A program made the position numbers and the translations under genes. From Vespa crabro (taxonomy: Eukaryota; Arthropoda; Insecta; Hymenoptera; Vespidae), in the NCBI RefSeq assembly GCF_910589235.1, contig NC_060963.1, positions 192,501 through 256,500 of the forward strand: a DNA stretch of 64,000 nucleotides, in the 5' to 3' direction. This document shows, piece after piece, positions 53,731-63,863 of this stretch. The notes beneath the pieces are model-generated. The model did not search any database. It saw nothing but the letters and a program-made list of their open reading frames with translations, and was not told the DNA's origin. Numbering within the stretch: position 1 is the stretch's first letter; each line of letters starts with the position of its first letter.

Positions 53731-55463
53731 TGTGTGCGTATATGTGTGTATATATATGTGTGCGTATGTGTGTGTATATATATATATATATATGTATGTA
53801 TATATACATATATACATATAGACATATGGATACATTGCCCGGTGAATATTTGCTTTCGTAATGAGCGCGATTCTCGCTAAAAGGTTTCCAAGACAATAAT
53901 GAAAGTTATCGAGATCGTGGAAGGTAGGGTGCGCGTCGATACCTCCGATAGCTAACGATACCTTTCAGAGCAGTCATGATCCCGGAAACGTCCTCGCTCC
54001 AATCCGCGTTGAGAGCTACGTGCACCGCGGGCCAGTCCCGTTGCCACATGTGTTTCCCTACCGCCCATATTCGGCCCAATTCCGAATTAGCATCCTTCAG
54101 ATTCGACGGTATTCGTTTCCACAAGCACTTTGCGTTGCATCTACGATGAGTTAATTTTGTTTTCTTCCCTTATTGTATTCAACTGTTTTATTATTGGAAA
54201 GCTTGTCACGTGCATTGATCTTGCATAATTATATATATATATATATATATATATTTGTTCAAAAGCATATATTTCTTGCAAAAGCATTGATATACAATAG
54301 GTAAAGTCAACGTGGAATATCGAAATGTTATCGATCGCACTAAAGAAATCATGATAAGCGTATGCATTTATCTTATTAAAAGGTAAAAGCTAGACCCCGC
54401 TCCGGTTTTCTTAACGATCATGCCAAATTGAATTGAAAGTTAATGTAAGATAAAATCGGAGAACAGTGCTTTGACCATAAAATCGTCCGATCAAATTAGC
54501 CAAGACTAATAGCATTCTCCGGCTACCGAGCGCGACTACGTGAATGCGATAATTGCCGATATAAGCACGGAGAATGCAATTAAAGTGAAAACAAGAGATA
54601 CCGCTCTTAGTTAAACGTATGCCGATCAAAGGCGTTTTCTGCATTTTCGAAATATATTTTCCGATCAAACTATATCTCCCTATAGATGCTAAATTAGTCC
54701 AGAATAGTATCGTAGATTGCGATAGAATTAAAGTTTAATTGCTAGACGATATTCCACGTTTGGTATTACGTGTTATCTCGACGCTATCAAGATTAATAAA
54801 TAATAGTTACAATTCTTACGCCTATCGATTTAGAGGCGGGAGAAGGGGAAAGAAAGAAAAAAGAAGAAATACTAGATACGACGAGTAATTCAAGAATAAT
54901 ACGTTAATACGGTCACTTTTCTAATGATACAATTATTGAAAAAAATTAGCCAAGTCGAATAAAAGTAAAAGATAGATCAATCTCGATCGTGTGGATCCTT
55001 CTCATTCTTTGTGAGACACTGGCACGCATAAGGTTCGACAATAGTTTGATAAGTAATTTGAGATAGACTTACAAATCATTCTGGTACAGATACATAGCCA
55101 ATAGTTGAGCATAAGTTTGTGCCGACGCAACTCCAGCAGGTGCCTGAAAATAATATCGCATGAATAAAGGTTAAAAGGCTTGAGCGATACAATTTTGTAA
55201 ATATATTTAAAAATATTTTACATTCGGTAATCGAAGAGAAAGATGTGACACAAATATCTGACCATAGCAGAAATTTCAATAATTGATAGAATTATAAAAG
55301 ATTTAAACGTATCATTATGTACAACTTTCTACGTCTAAGAACAATGGCGTTTGATAAATTAGAAACAATATACCTATTAATAAATTGGACACACAATTGC
55401 GCTAACCTCTAATTCGGCTTTCTCCAATTCGAGAAGGAATTTGCCAACTTCGTTTAGCACCAT
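53304..55463 (-). CDS. CSN8: COP9 signalosome complex subunit 8 (CSN8)
   Basis: PCI-type subunit of the COP9 signalosome, which removes NEDD8 from cullins and so controls cullin-RING ubiquitin ligases. Exons in sense order: 55463-55407, 55143-55073, 54140-53962, 53560-53304, stop TAA at 53306-53304. Phases (0, 2, 1) match at each junction, giving 187 residues, a little shorter than the about 209 of human. The start ATG opens MVLNEVGKFLLELEKAELE, aligning with the human N terminus before APGGIATPP. Other diagnostic stretches are QLLAMYLYQND, CLWKRIPSNLKDANSELG, WAVGKHMWQRDWPAV and the C-terminal LTQFVSFLEN. The donor after 55407 is GTTAGC and the one after 55073 is GTAAGT. A likely poly(A) signal (AATAAA on the minus strand) is at 52854-52859. 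The gene is divergent from the GTPase at 56553. Confidence 0.93.
53697..53820. repeat. TG/TA-rich repeat in CSN8 intron
   Basis: Alternating GT, TA and GTAT blocks filling most of the intron between CSN8 exons 54140-53962 and 53560-53304. The many YIYIYI-type open frames here are artefacts. Confidence 0.85.
54230..54254. repeat. (TA)n in CSN8 intron
   Basis: About 25 bp of TA in the 0.9-kb intron between CSN8 exons 55143-55073 and 54140-53962. Confidence 0.9.
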
Positions 55464-56552
55464 GATGAAGAGCTTCGTTATTTCCTTAGAGAAAAAAATG
55501 ACTCATCGAATAAAATATGAAGGAATCTATGAAACATCGAAATCAAGTAACGTCAAAGAAAAATCTTTGAACAGCTGAAGCTGCCAAAGACTGACACGGA
55601 TCACAAAGAAATACATAAGCATTCTAGAGGGCGACACCGTACGACGGTTCAACTCGCGAATTCGATTAAATCGCGTATCGATTCCCAATCGATATCCAAC
55701 GTCCAGGATAAAAGGCTCGATATCGAGATATCGGCCTACGTATCGACGATTACAATTGACAATATATATATATATATATATATATTTATTTAAGAACGAG
55801 GAGACAATAATTATTCTTATAATATAATTAAATCCATCTTGCGAAACATTTTGTCATTCCGAAATCAATAAGAAATAAACTACTATTTAAAACTGGTTAT
55901 TCGATTTGCTAATGGTTGCGTCATCTCCCATTTTGAGATAGACCAAGAACACGATAAATCTCTCACTGCTCTTTAAAATAATATTTTCTTTTTCACTTTT
56001 TATACTAGAGAGTATATTGTAATATTTTTTATTCTTAAGAAATAAATAATTTAGACTAACTGAGCTGTGCGCTGGGGTGTATACCTTGTATATCATGACT
56101 TTGTATACCGTGACTTGTCCCGCCGGTAAAAATTTAAATTAATCATCTCACAAGCAACGATCGACTGCTTGTAAACAATGACGCTGTATCTGCATAACGA
56201 TCACATATGTAAATCTCAAATGGAATATCATTTCCATAGATTATACGAAAGAAAATTTTATCCTAATTATTGTTATATCGCAATCGAATCGTTTGTCTGC
56301 GATAGCGATAGTTCATGGTCCATCGTCTACTATTTTTATTCTATCGCGTTAACGTAGGATTACTTCTTCTTCGGTGCATTAGGAGAGATCCTCAAGTGCG
56401 TACGGTCGGAGGAACGTTTCAATATAAAAAAATAAAAAAGAAAGAAATAATTCGCGTTGCCGTATCCATTTTACAAAGGTACATTTTACATTATAATATG
56501 ATCCCTGACTGCTGATGTTTTCGGTTGGTGTTAAGGCGATTTTACATGGGAC
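55464..56552. promoter_or_regulatory. Divergent intergenic region between CSN8 and the Rab-like gene
   Basis: About 1.1 kb separating two start codons that face away from each other, so it must hold both promoters. It is AT-rich, with a (TA)n run at 55761-55785. I see no reliable core-promoter motif to place either start site. Confidence 0.5.
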
Positions 56553-57484
56553 ATGGCTACCGTCAAAGTAACGGAGCAAAAAGTCATTCTTTGTGGTGAA
56601 TATGGTGTTGGGAAAACGTCTATATTCAGGCGATTCGCGAACAATTCTTTCGTCGCAAGTAACGATCGAAAATCGACGCTTGGTCTCGATAATATCGACA
56701 AAGAATATATAGTCGACGACAGACGAATACGTGTAAGTATGACCAAATTTGTTCTCTCTCTCTCTCTCTCTCTCTCTTATCCTTATCCTTTACCATGCGA
56801 TTTTAATTGTTAATTCATACAATATCCGAATATTTTCCAATCGAATTTTTATGTATAATGCAACGGGTAATTCAAGTATTTCAATTTTTAAGTGACATTA
56901 ACGACGCATTAAAGCTCAATCTATATTTCACCATCCTCGGTCTACAATTGAATGGAATAGATGATTTAGACAGTTTGCATATATATGCACCTGATGCGTA
57001 GGTAGCCCGTAGGTGGAGATTAATCGTAGGAACGTTTCCGTACATTTTTTACGCTCTGTCTCTGTTTTCTGCGCTCACTGAAATATAGATCAGAAATTTT
57101 CTTACAAAATTAACCTTGTTTTTTATTTCTTCCATAGTTAGGATAGCACATGGAAACGTATGAATTAGAATTTATTAAAATATAGTTGACGCACAAGTTT
57201 CCTTGCTTTTTTCTTTCCTTTACAGTTACAATTATGGGATACCGGAGGTATGGAGAGAGTAGCATCCGTAACATCGAGTTACTACAAGTTTGCCGAAGCA
57301 GCTATTCTGGTATTTGCTCTAGATAACTCAACGTCTTTTCATCTTTTATCTCAGCATCTATTGGATATAGTTACGTATGCGGAAAACGCAAAGATTTTTC
57401 TTTGCGGTAATAAAAGTGACTTGGAAGGGGTCACTCCGCAAGTCACGGATGCGGAAATGGAACAATTTTGGTAGGTTTCTGGAG

Positions 57485-57527
<43 letters not shown>

Positions 57528-57767
57528 TTCTCTTAATTTCTATAATATAACATATATGATCACTTTAGCGAGCAATGTCATAACTTAATCTCTGGAACTT
57601 ACAAAACGTCTTGTAAAACCGGAGAAGGAATACATGAAATGTTCGAGGACATTGCGCAGCATCTAGTTGAAGCTAATCGATCTCGTATGGAACTTCACGA
57701 AATGGACAAGGATCGTTTTAAAATTTCCTATATCGACGAAGCTACCGATCCATCCTGTTTATGTTAA
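56553..57767 (+). CDS. Atypical Rab-like small GTPase
   Basis: Ras-superfamily GTPase of Rab type, expected in membrane trafficking. Exons: 56553-56732, 57226-57470, 57569-57767 (stop TAA), joined in phases 0 and 2, giving 207 residues. G1 is GEYGVGKTS (about residues 15-23). G3 is WDTGGMER instead of the usual WDTAGQER, so the catalytic Gln position is Met and the preceding Ala is Gly. G4 is NKSD and G5 is TSCKT. The C terminus is TDPSCLC, a Cys-X-Cys end suited to double geranylgeranylation, typical of Rabs. Overall it reminds me of Rab24, another Rab lacking the catalytic Gln, or of insect-specific RabX proteins; I cannot settle which. Donors are GTAAGT and GTAGGT, acceptors TTTACAG and CTTTAG. 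A poly(A) signal AATAAA lies at 57950-57955. Confidence 0.88.
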
Positions 57768-58124
57768 AAGAAAAAAAAAAAAAAAAAAAAAAAAAAAAAC
57801 AACGAACGAACTTTTACAATTTTTTTTAGAAACAAAGGAATTGAATTATATTTCACGTCACGCGTGTATACGACAGATGCACTTTTCCAAATACAGAGCA
57901 AGTATTAGGAAACACTGACGTAAAACTTTTATATACATAAATATCTAGGAATAAAATTAAGGTCCTTAGCAGTAACGATTTTTAAATTTTAATTTTATTA
58001 TACTTCGAGAATAATTTTAATTAACCGAGCTTTAACTCTTACGAACTTACTCTCTACGCTTAATTCTCTCTGCTTATCTCGATATATGAGCCTTCTAACT
58101 CACACGCTGACGAAGAAGAAAAAA
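57768..58124. other. Convergent 3' region of the Rab-like gene and NFS1
   Basis: The two stop codons are 357 bp apart and face each other. The plus-strand AATAAA is at 57950-57955 and the minus-strand AATAAA at 57994-57999, so the two transcripts probably end within a few dozen bases of each other or overlap slightly. A long A-rich run starts at about 57770. Confidence 0.6.
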
Positions 58125-59147
58125 CTAATGCTGAGTCCATTTGATAGTTTTTAAATCGATTCCATCTTCAATCATCTCCCACAAGGGACTGTAAAGAAAC
58201 AAATTTTGTGATTGTTTTTTTATCGAATTCAACATAATTCTATCGTCAAAAACACGTTCGACAATAAATCCATCCAGCAAGTAACGATAATTATGTTCAC
58301 GCATGGCAAATTGAAAATGAATTGTATATTAATCATGCTTCTACATTAAATAAAGATTTATACTATGATCAACGAAGTTTTACCTCATATCGCGAAGTTT
58401 CTTAACTTCTTCAATCGTATGTTTTGCAGTATATTCGATTTCCTCCAGCGTAGTAAACCGGCCAATACCGAATCTGCCCAAATTGAATTACAAAAGGACA
58501 TTATACGTGTATACATAGATACGTATCATGCATACATATATGTGCTCGTATATTGTTTTATATATTATTATCGTTTTATACTTGCCTGATACTAGAGTGC
58601 GCCAGATCTTCCGATGCTCCAATTGCTCTTAACACGTAACTAGGTTCTAAACTTGCACTTGTGCATGCAGAACCACTACTTAAGGCTATTTCTTTCAGTG
58701 CCATTAGTAATGATTCTCCTTCTACACATGCAAATGACAAATTAACGCATCCAGGATACCAAGCAATTGAGTCCCCATTGCGTACAACTTGTGGTAAATT
58801 AGACATAAGTTTTTCGATCAAGATATTTGAAAGATTCGTAATATATTTATGATCATACTGAAAAGGAGTAATTTATATAAGTAATGGAAAGTTCTATATG
58901 AAGAACTATAAAATGATGAAGCATACCTCCATTTCTGATCGTGCCAAGTCACAAGCAGCACCAAGCCCAACAGCCAAAGGTGCTGGAACAGTTCCGCTTC
59001 TCATACCTCGTTCCTGTCCACCTCCGCTTTGTAACGCTTCAATGCGAACACGTGGCCTTCGTCTTACATAGAGTGCTCCAATACCTATGCAAACGATTAT
59101 ACCATAAATAGGACATAATTTAAAAATTTGCAAGAGTTCATAGCGCG

Positions 59148-59193
<46 letters not shown>

Positions 59194-59342
59194 AATACCT
59201 TTGGGTCCATATATTTTATGACCACTAATAGACATGAGATCAATGTTCATCGCATTAACATCAAGCGGTATCTTGCCAACGGCTTGAGCTGCATCGGTAT
59301 GAAAAAAAACCTTTCTCTTTCTGTCGAAAAAACGATGATTAA

Positions 59343-59398
<56 letters not shown>

Positions 59399-60436
59399 GT
59401 ATATAAAATAAGAATATTTTATTTCTCAGCATACAATTATACGTGTACCTGCAAATAGCACCAATCTGTTCGATGGGTTGTCTAACACCAATTTCATTAT
59501 TAACCGTCATTACAGAAACGAGCGATGTGGCAGGCGTAATAGCGGCTTCTAATTGATCGATATCGATAAGTCCATTTGATTTAACTGGTAGATATGTCAC
59601 GTCAAATCCTTCTGCCTCCAAGGCTCTGCATGAATCTAATACACATTTGTGCTCCTAAATGTATATATACCGATTTCAATAGAATGACTTTATCTTTAAC
59701 TAATATTGTAAATACTTACAGTTTGTGTTGTTATAACATGATTTTTTCTTGATTTATAAAACCTTGCTACGCCCTTTACAGCAATATTATTGCATTCTGT
59801 TGCACCAGACGTAAAAATAATCTCTTTTTTATCGGCACCTATCAGATCTGCCACTTGCTATGGAAAGAATCATTTAAAATATTCAAAGGAAAACTTTATT
59901 CCCATATTAATGCATAAGCTATTGTACTAACTTTACGAGCATGTTCTATTGCAGCTTCTGTTTCCCATCCATACATGTGGGTTCTAGAATGTGGATTTCC
60001 ATAATAAGAAGTAAAATATAACATCATCTTATCCAATACTCGTGGGTCCTAAACATTAATCGTACTATTATTTTATAACCTATTATTATAGTTATACTTA
60101 TTGATTAAAGACATTGCACTGTTAAAGCATAAGATTGTGCAATATTAATCCATACCATAGGTGTTGTAGCTTGAGCATCTAAATAAAGCGATCTACCTTC
60201 CAAAGGTCCTCTCTTATATTCATCGGTGATAGGAGCTATGGATAATTATAAAACCGCTATAATAAAATGTTAATCGTACTTTGACAAGTAACGACAGATA
60301 GGATATATAATAACATATAATAAAACATACATTCGTATTCGGTGATTTCTGAAAATTGTTGACTAAACCTACTTAAAGAACGACAATCTTTAACTTGCCG
60401 TAACGTTATCATTAAACTTCTAGTCGGTCGAAACAT
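58125..60436 (-). CDS. NFS1: Mitochondrial cysteine desulfurase NFS1
   Basis: PLP enzyme that takes sulfur from cysteine, leaving alanine, and delivers it as a persulfide for iron-sulfur cluster assembly with ISCU, ISD11 and frataxin in mitochondria. Ten exons in sense order: 60436-60331, 60235-60156, 60048-59932, 59857-59720, 59654-59449, 59320-59199, 59084-58927, 58857-58586, 58473-58384, 58188-58125 (stop TAG). Phases all agree; total 450 residues, as expected. The N terminus MFRPTRSLMITLRQ is Arg-rich, like a mitochondrial presequence. Seen: YLDAQATTP, YYGNPHSRTH, FTSGATECNN (human has GATESNN), HTDAAQAVGK, the PLP-lysine segment ISGHKIYGPKG, the catalytic-Cys loop SSGSACTSAS, and the C-terminal IKWTQH. 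The donor after 58586 is CAG|GCAAGT, a GC-AG intron. Complete and intact. Confidence 0.96.
59151..59189. repeat. (TA)n in NFS1 intron
   Basis: About 39 bp of TA directly next to the donor side of the intron following exon 59320-59199. Confidence 0.9.
59347..59394. repeat. (TA)n in NFS1 intron
   Basis: About 48 bp of TA, about 25 bp upstream (sense) of the acceptor for exon 59320-59199. Confidence 0.9.
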
Positions 60437-61271
60437 AATGAAAATATTAATATTATAAGTAATTACTAATCGTGCCCGCGAATTCGACTATTCCACATGC
60501 CCTTAACCTGAGCAATCTCTGTCATTCGGTGCAGTATCGCTTAACAGTGTCATCTACCGTTGATTCGGTGAAACGTGCTATTCAAATTTTCATCAGCGAC
60601 GGCGCTACTTAACGATTCCTATGAAAGTAAAAATAATTTTTTTATAATTATTACAAATGAAATATGTTTCGAAGGAAATTTCGACAAAGTTATTTTATTG
60701 TATGAATCGATATTTTCGACTTTGCCTTTGAAAAATGCACTTGCCGTTAAAGAGATAGACATATCTATTACGTTCTTCGTCAATTTGCGTTTATACATTA
60801 TTATATATCTATTAATAACTTGGATTAGTTTTACGTCATTGCGGTTGTCCTCCCCAATAGACACCAATTCAATGACAAAAATCGGCTAATCCGTTAAAGT
60901 ATGCGAATATTTTATTTTTCTTTTATCGGATCCCCCCTTGAGGAATTTGACCGTAACACTTATTTAACGGAACAATAATGCAAATGACGTTGTAAATATC
61001 AAGTCGACATAAGGAAGATCGATAAACGTTTCGATCACTTTCTCCTGGTATTCGCGAGTTTGTCGCTCTGGTACATTCTCAAGACATGACGATGATCGAA
61101 TTAATCGAGCAGGTAAAGTATGCGCGACAGATAAATAAACCTTCATCGTGCAAGATTGTGCGAGCGTATTTTAAACACGTACGCTCGGATAAGGGTTCGA
61201 TTTAAAGTGAAAGGAACGCTGAACAAATGGTCAAGTCGTGCAAGTAACATCGTTCTGCGACAAACGCAAAG
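60437..61271. promoter_or_regulatory. Divergent intergenic region between NFS1 and the insulin-like gene
   Basis: About 0.8 kb between two start codons facing away from each other, so it should hold both promoters. Open frames inside (for example 60575-60889) show no domain. A TATTTTAAA sequence near 61168 could be a weak TATA-like element for the insulin-like gene; this is speculative. Confidence 0.45.
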
Positions 61272-62576
61272 ATGAGGAGGAAAGGTAACGAAAGACAGGA
61301 CACCTTATTAATCGTAACTACCCTCTCGATTATGCTGCCGATAACGTTAAACGCGGCTTTTAGAGAAGATTGCAAAGATCGGCTGATGGATCTCTTCACG
61401 AAGATCTGTTGTGACAACGATCGCCTCAAAAGAGGTATCGAAAAATTTGATTTTAAAAAGACGGACTATAAGAAATTCGAGCTAACCGAATCTATTGGTA
61501 AGTAAAATAAGATCTTACTTTCTGACCAATCGATCGGTCAAACTTTCTACTTTCCTTTTATTCTTTCAGATGTTTCCCTAGAGCGGGAGAACAAATCTAC
61601 ATCCTTCGATAAACACGAGAAGAGAGATATCTCTGAGAAAATAGCAAATCCAAAGGGAGAGCATATCGTGGATGTTAATTTTGATTCTATCCGGGAAGAT
61701 TTTCACAAACAAACACGGTATTATCGATCGAAATCTCTTCCATCTGCTTCCGTACTGTCTCAGAATGTTGCGGTAAATAATCGTAAGATGAAAGGTAATT
61801 TTCAAGGAGTCTATTATTCAATTCATACGTTAGACTAACGATATCTAATAACATAGACCGAGGTGCGTATTTTACTTAATCGTTAAGGCTAATAACGCGA
61901 TTGTTTAGCGCTAAATAATAATAATTTATACAAACAACGAAAAGTCTCGAGCTTAATGTCGAATTCGTAACGTCGAAATCCTTCCTAGTAAATAATTGTA
62001 AAGATTAAAAGGTCATTCTGAATGAACGAACACCGGCTAAACTCTCACATTGCATTGCACGTTATCGTTTGCTCATGTCAGTTCGTTCGAAGTATGAGGA
62101 TGTTCTTCGGATAATGCTTTATCCGGACAATCCTGCATCAAAGACGTATACAACTTTCTGAAATGAATAATTTTACATCTCATTAATCCATCCATGTAAT
62201 TAGCTTTTGTGAAAAATTATGATATTTTAAGGTCTATTAAATTAAGATCTAAAAATATTATACGAAGGAAAAAAAAGAATTTTGCATCCGACGTGATTTC
62301 CAATGCATGTGCTTACGTACGTTAAGAAAAGAAAGATAACAAAGTCGAGATTGTCCTATTTCTTACTTGGTAGAGGGAAAACGATGATGTGTCATTTCAT
62401 ATGGCCAGTCGAAGAACTGTACGAGCTTTATAACGATTTTAACGATCGATTCCCAAGATCTTTTACGCAAGCCGAACGAAAAAAAAAAAAAAAAAAAACT
62501 ACGAGACTTTGCTAAGACTTGCTGTTACGAGGATAATATTTGCGATACCGAGAATATTGACGTCCTGTGTTTTTGA
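61272..62576 (+). CDS. Secreted insulin-superfamily peptide; A chain out of frame across an A20 tract
   Basis: Proposed prepro-hormone in three exons: 61272-61497, 61570-61794, 62376-62576, all joined in phase 1. Residues 11-28 (TLLIVTTLSIMLPITLNA) look like a signal peptide core. A B-chain-like segment follows, DCKDRLMDLFTKICC, with the Cys-X11-Cys spacing of insulin B chains, then LKR as a processing site. Exon 2 has no Cys (C-peptide-like). Exon 3 opens GKTMMCHF, runs through PVEELYELYNDFNDRF to QAERKKKKKK, and then an A20 tract (62479-62498). One base later in frame lies LRDFAKTCCYEDNICDTENI and DVLCF-stop, an A-chain-like end with CC-X5-C-X8-C. AATAAA at 62621-62626 follows. As written, the frame ends at 62515 before the A chain, so the poly-A tract is probably one base wrong, polymorphic, or slipped. 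Exon 2 could also end at 61783 with GTAAGA. Insulin A chains normally have X3; a gonadulin/Dilp8-like relative is possible. Confidence 0.6.
61858..61920 (+). repeat. 63-bp dispersed repeat, copy 1
   Basis: Lies in intron 2 of the insulin-like gene. It matches 63540-63602 in the same orientation at 56 of 63 positions, the first 32 bases being identical. No coding or terminal-repeat structure is visible. Confidence 0.85.
62479..62498 (+). repeat. A20 homopolymer at the C-peptide/A-chain junction
   Basis: Twenty consecutive A inside exon 3 of the insulin-like gene. It encodes the Lys run before the A chain. Nineteen A would keep the A chain in frame. Confidence 0.95.
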
Positions 62577-63863
62577 AAAGAACGAACAAATATTTTCCAA
62601 GGCTTTTCTCTTGTCAGAAAAATAAAATGTTATTTCATTTTCAAACTATCGATACCTTTGTATATCCCTGTGACCTTAATATAACATCTATATGTAATGT
62701 TATAGTAAGACATGGTAGATTTGCGAATACTTTCGGATATTTCAAGACAGTCACTGCGACAAAAATATATTTCCGACAGCGGAAGAACGAATGCCAATAG
62801 TTAATCATCTTGCAGAACCATAAAACGCGTATCCACCAATAAAAGTACGAAGTGCAAGTATGTAAAAGTGACATATCGCTTGTTAAGTAGTTTCTAAGAA
62901 ATATTTTACCGAGAAGTTCAATTTTTGGAGAAATATATTTGGATCTTACGGCGCTTTAAGTGCCATTTCAATTTAAAACGAGACGTCTGAAGCGGTATCG
63001 TATATTATATTTTCTAATTATACACATACAAGATGGTCGCGCAAACGTGAGTATTATAGATTATTCTTTCTTTAATTATGATAGAAATGTGATAATGCTG
63101 AAATAATCCGATATACGATATAGAAAAAGTCGACGATATATCGATGTCAACGTTATCTTGGGTTTCGAGTTTCTATCTCTAAGGATGATAAATGCCAAAG
63201 AATGCAGCGATTGCGAAAAGGGAAATCTCTCTGTATGGTCAGCGATGCGTTAAGATGCTTTGTGAAGGAATGACAGTGGAAAGGGGAAGACAAAGGTAAC
63301 GCTAAATAGAAAACAGTGAACGGATCTATATATAAATATTTATTAATCGTTAATCATACGACCCAATTGCCAGCGAAATTCCAATAAATAAAGGACTAAG
63401 TCAATGAATTAATATTGATCCCTAACAGATAGTCAGAAGCATTTTTCAATTGATTCCCGATCGAAAGTTATTTCATTTTGATCATTCTCGCGCGCAGATG
63501 AATCGTACAAACGATTTGCTTCTAACCACGTCCAATAGTCCGAGGTGCGTATTTTACTTAATCGTTAAGGTTAATAATATGATTATTTAGTGCTAAACAA
63601 TAATTGATATTTAATACTAGTGAGATCATCAGTCGGTAAGAGAATTAATGTCATCCGGCAACTCGAAAGCGAAGCTTTTGCTTTGTTGCACTTGACATGC
63701 CTATAAAAATATTTTACGTTAATAAAATCTTTATTAAGTCTTCCTTTGTGAGATCACGTGATTAATCTCAAATTCAATCTTTAGAACGAAAGAAAAAAAA
63801 AAAAGAAAAAATAATAGAAATATATTAATGGATTGAATGAATCACAAATTTTCTCACGTTACA
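62577..63863. other. Intergenic region right of the insulin-like gene
   Basis: It contains the poly(A) signal of the insulin-like gene at 62621-62626, the second copy of the 63-bp repeat, and a minus-strand AATAAA at 63730-63735 for the gene at the right edge. Two exon-like plus-strand pieces around 63030-63300 are noted under findings but are not assigned. Otherwise AT-rich with no gene seen. Confidence 0.5.
63540..63602 (+). repeat. 63-bp dispersed repeat, copy 2
   Basis: Second copy of 61858-61920. All seven differences are transitions, and four turn CpG positions of copy 1 into TpG or CpA, which looks like deamination of methylated CpG in this copy. Confidence 0.85.

Noticed and set aside
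53557..53896. YIYIYI/THTHTH frames between CSN8 exons
   Set aside because: They are frames of the TG/TA repeat inside a CSN8 intron.
60575..60889. 104-codon plus-strand frame between NFS1 and the insulin-like gene
   Set aside because: It is an AT-rich chance frame without a domain, inside the divergent promoter region.
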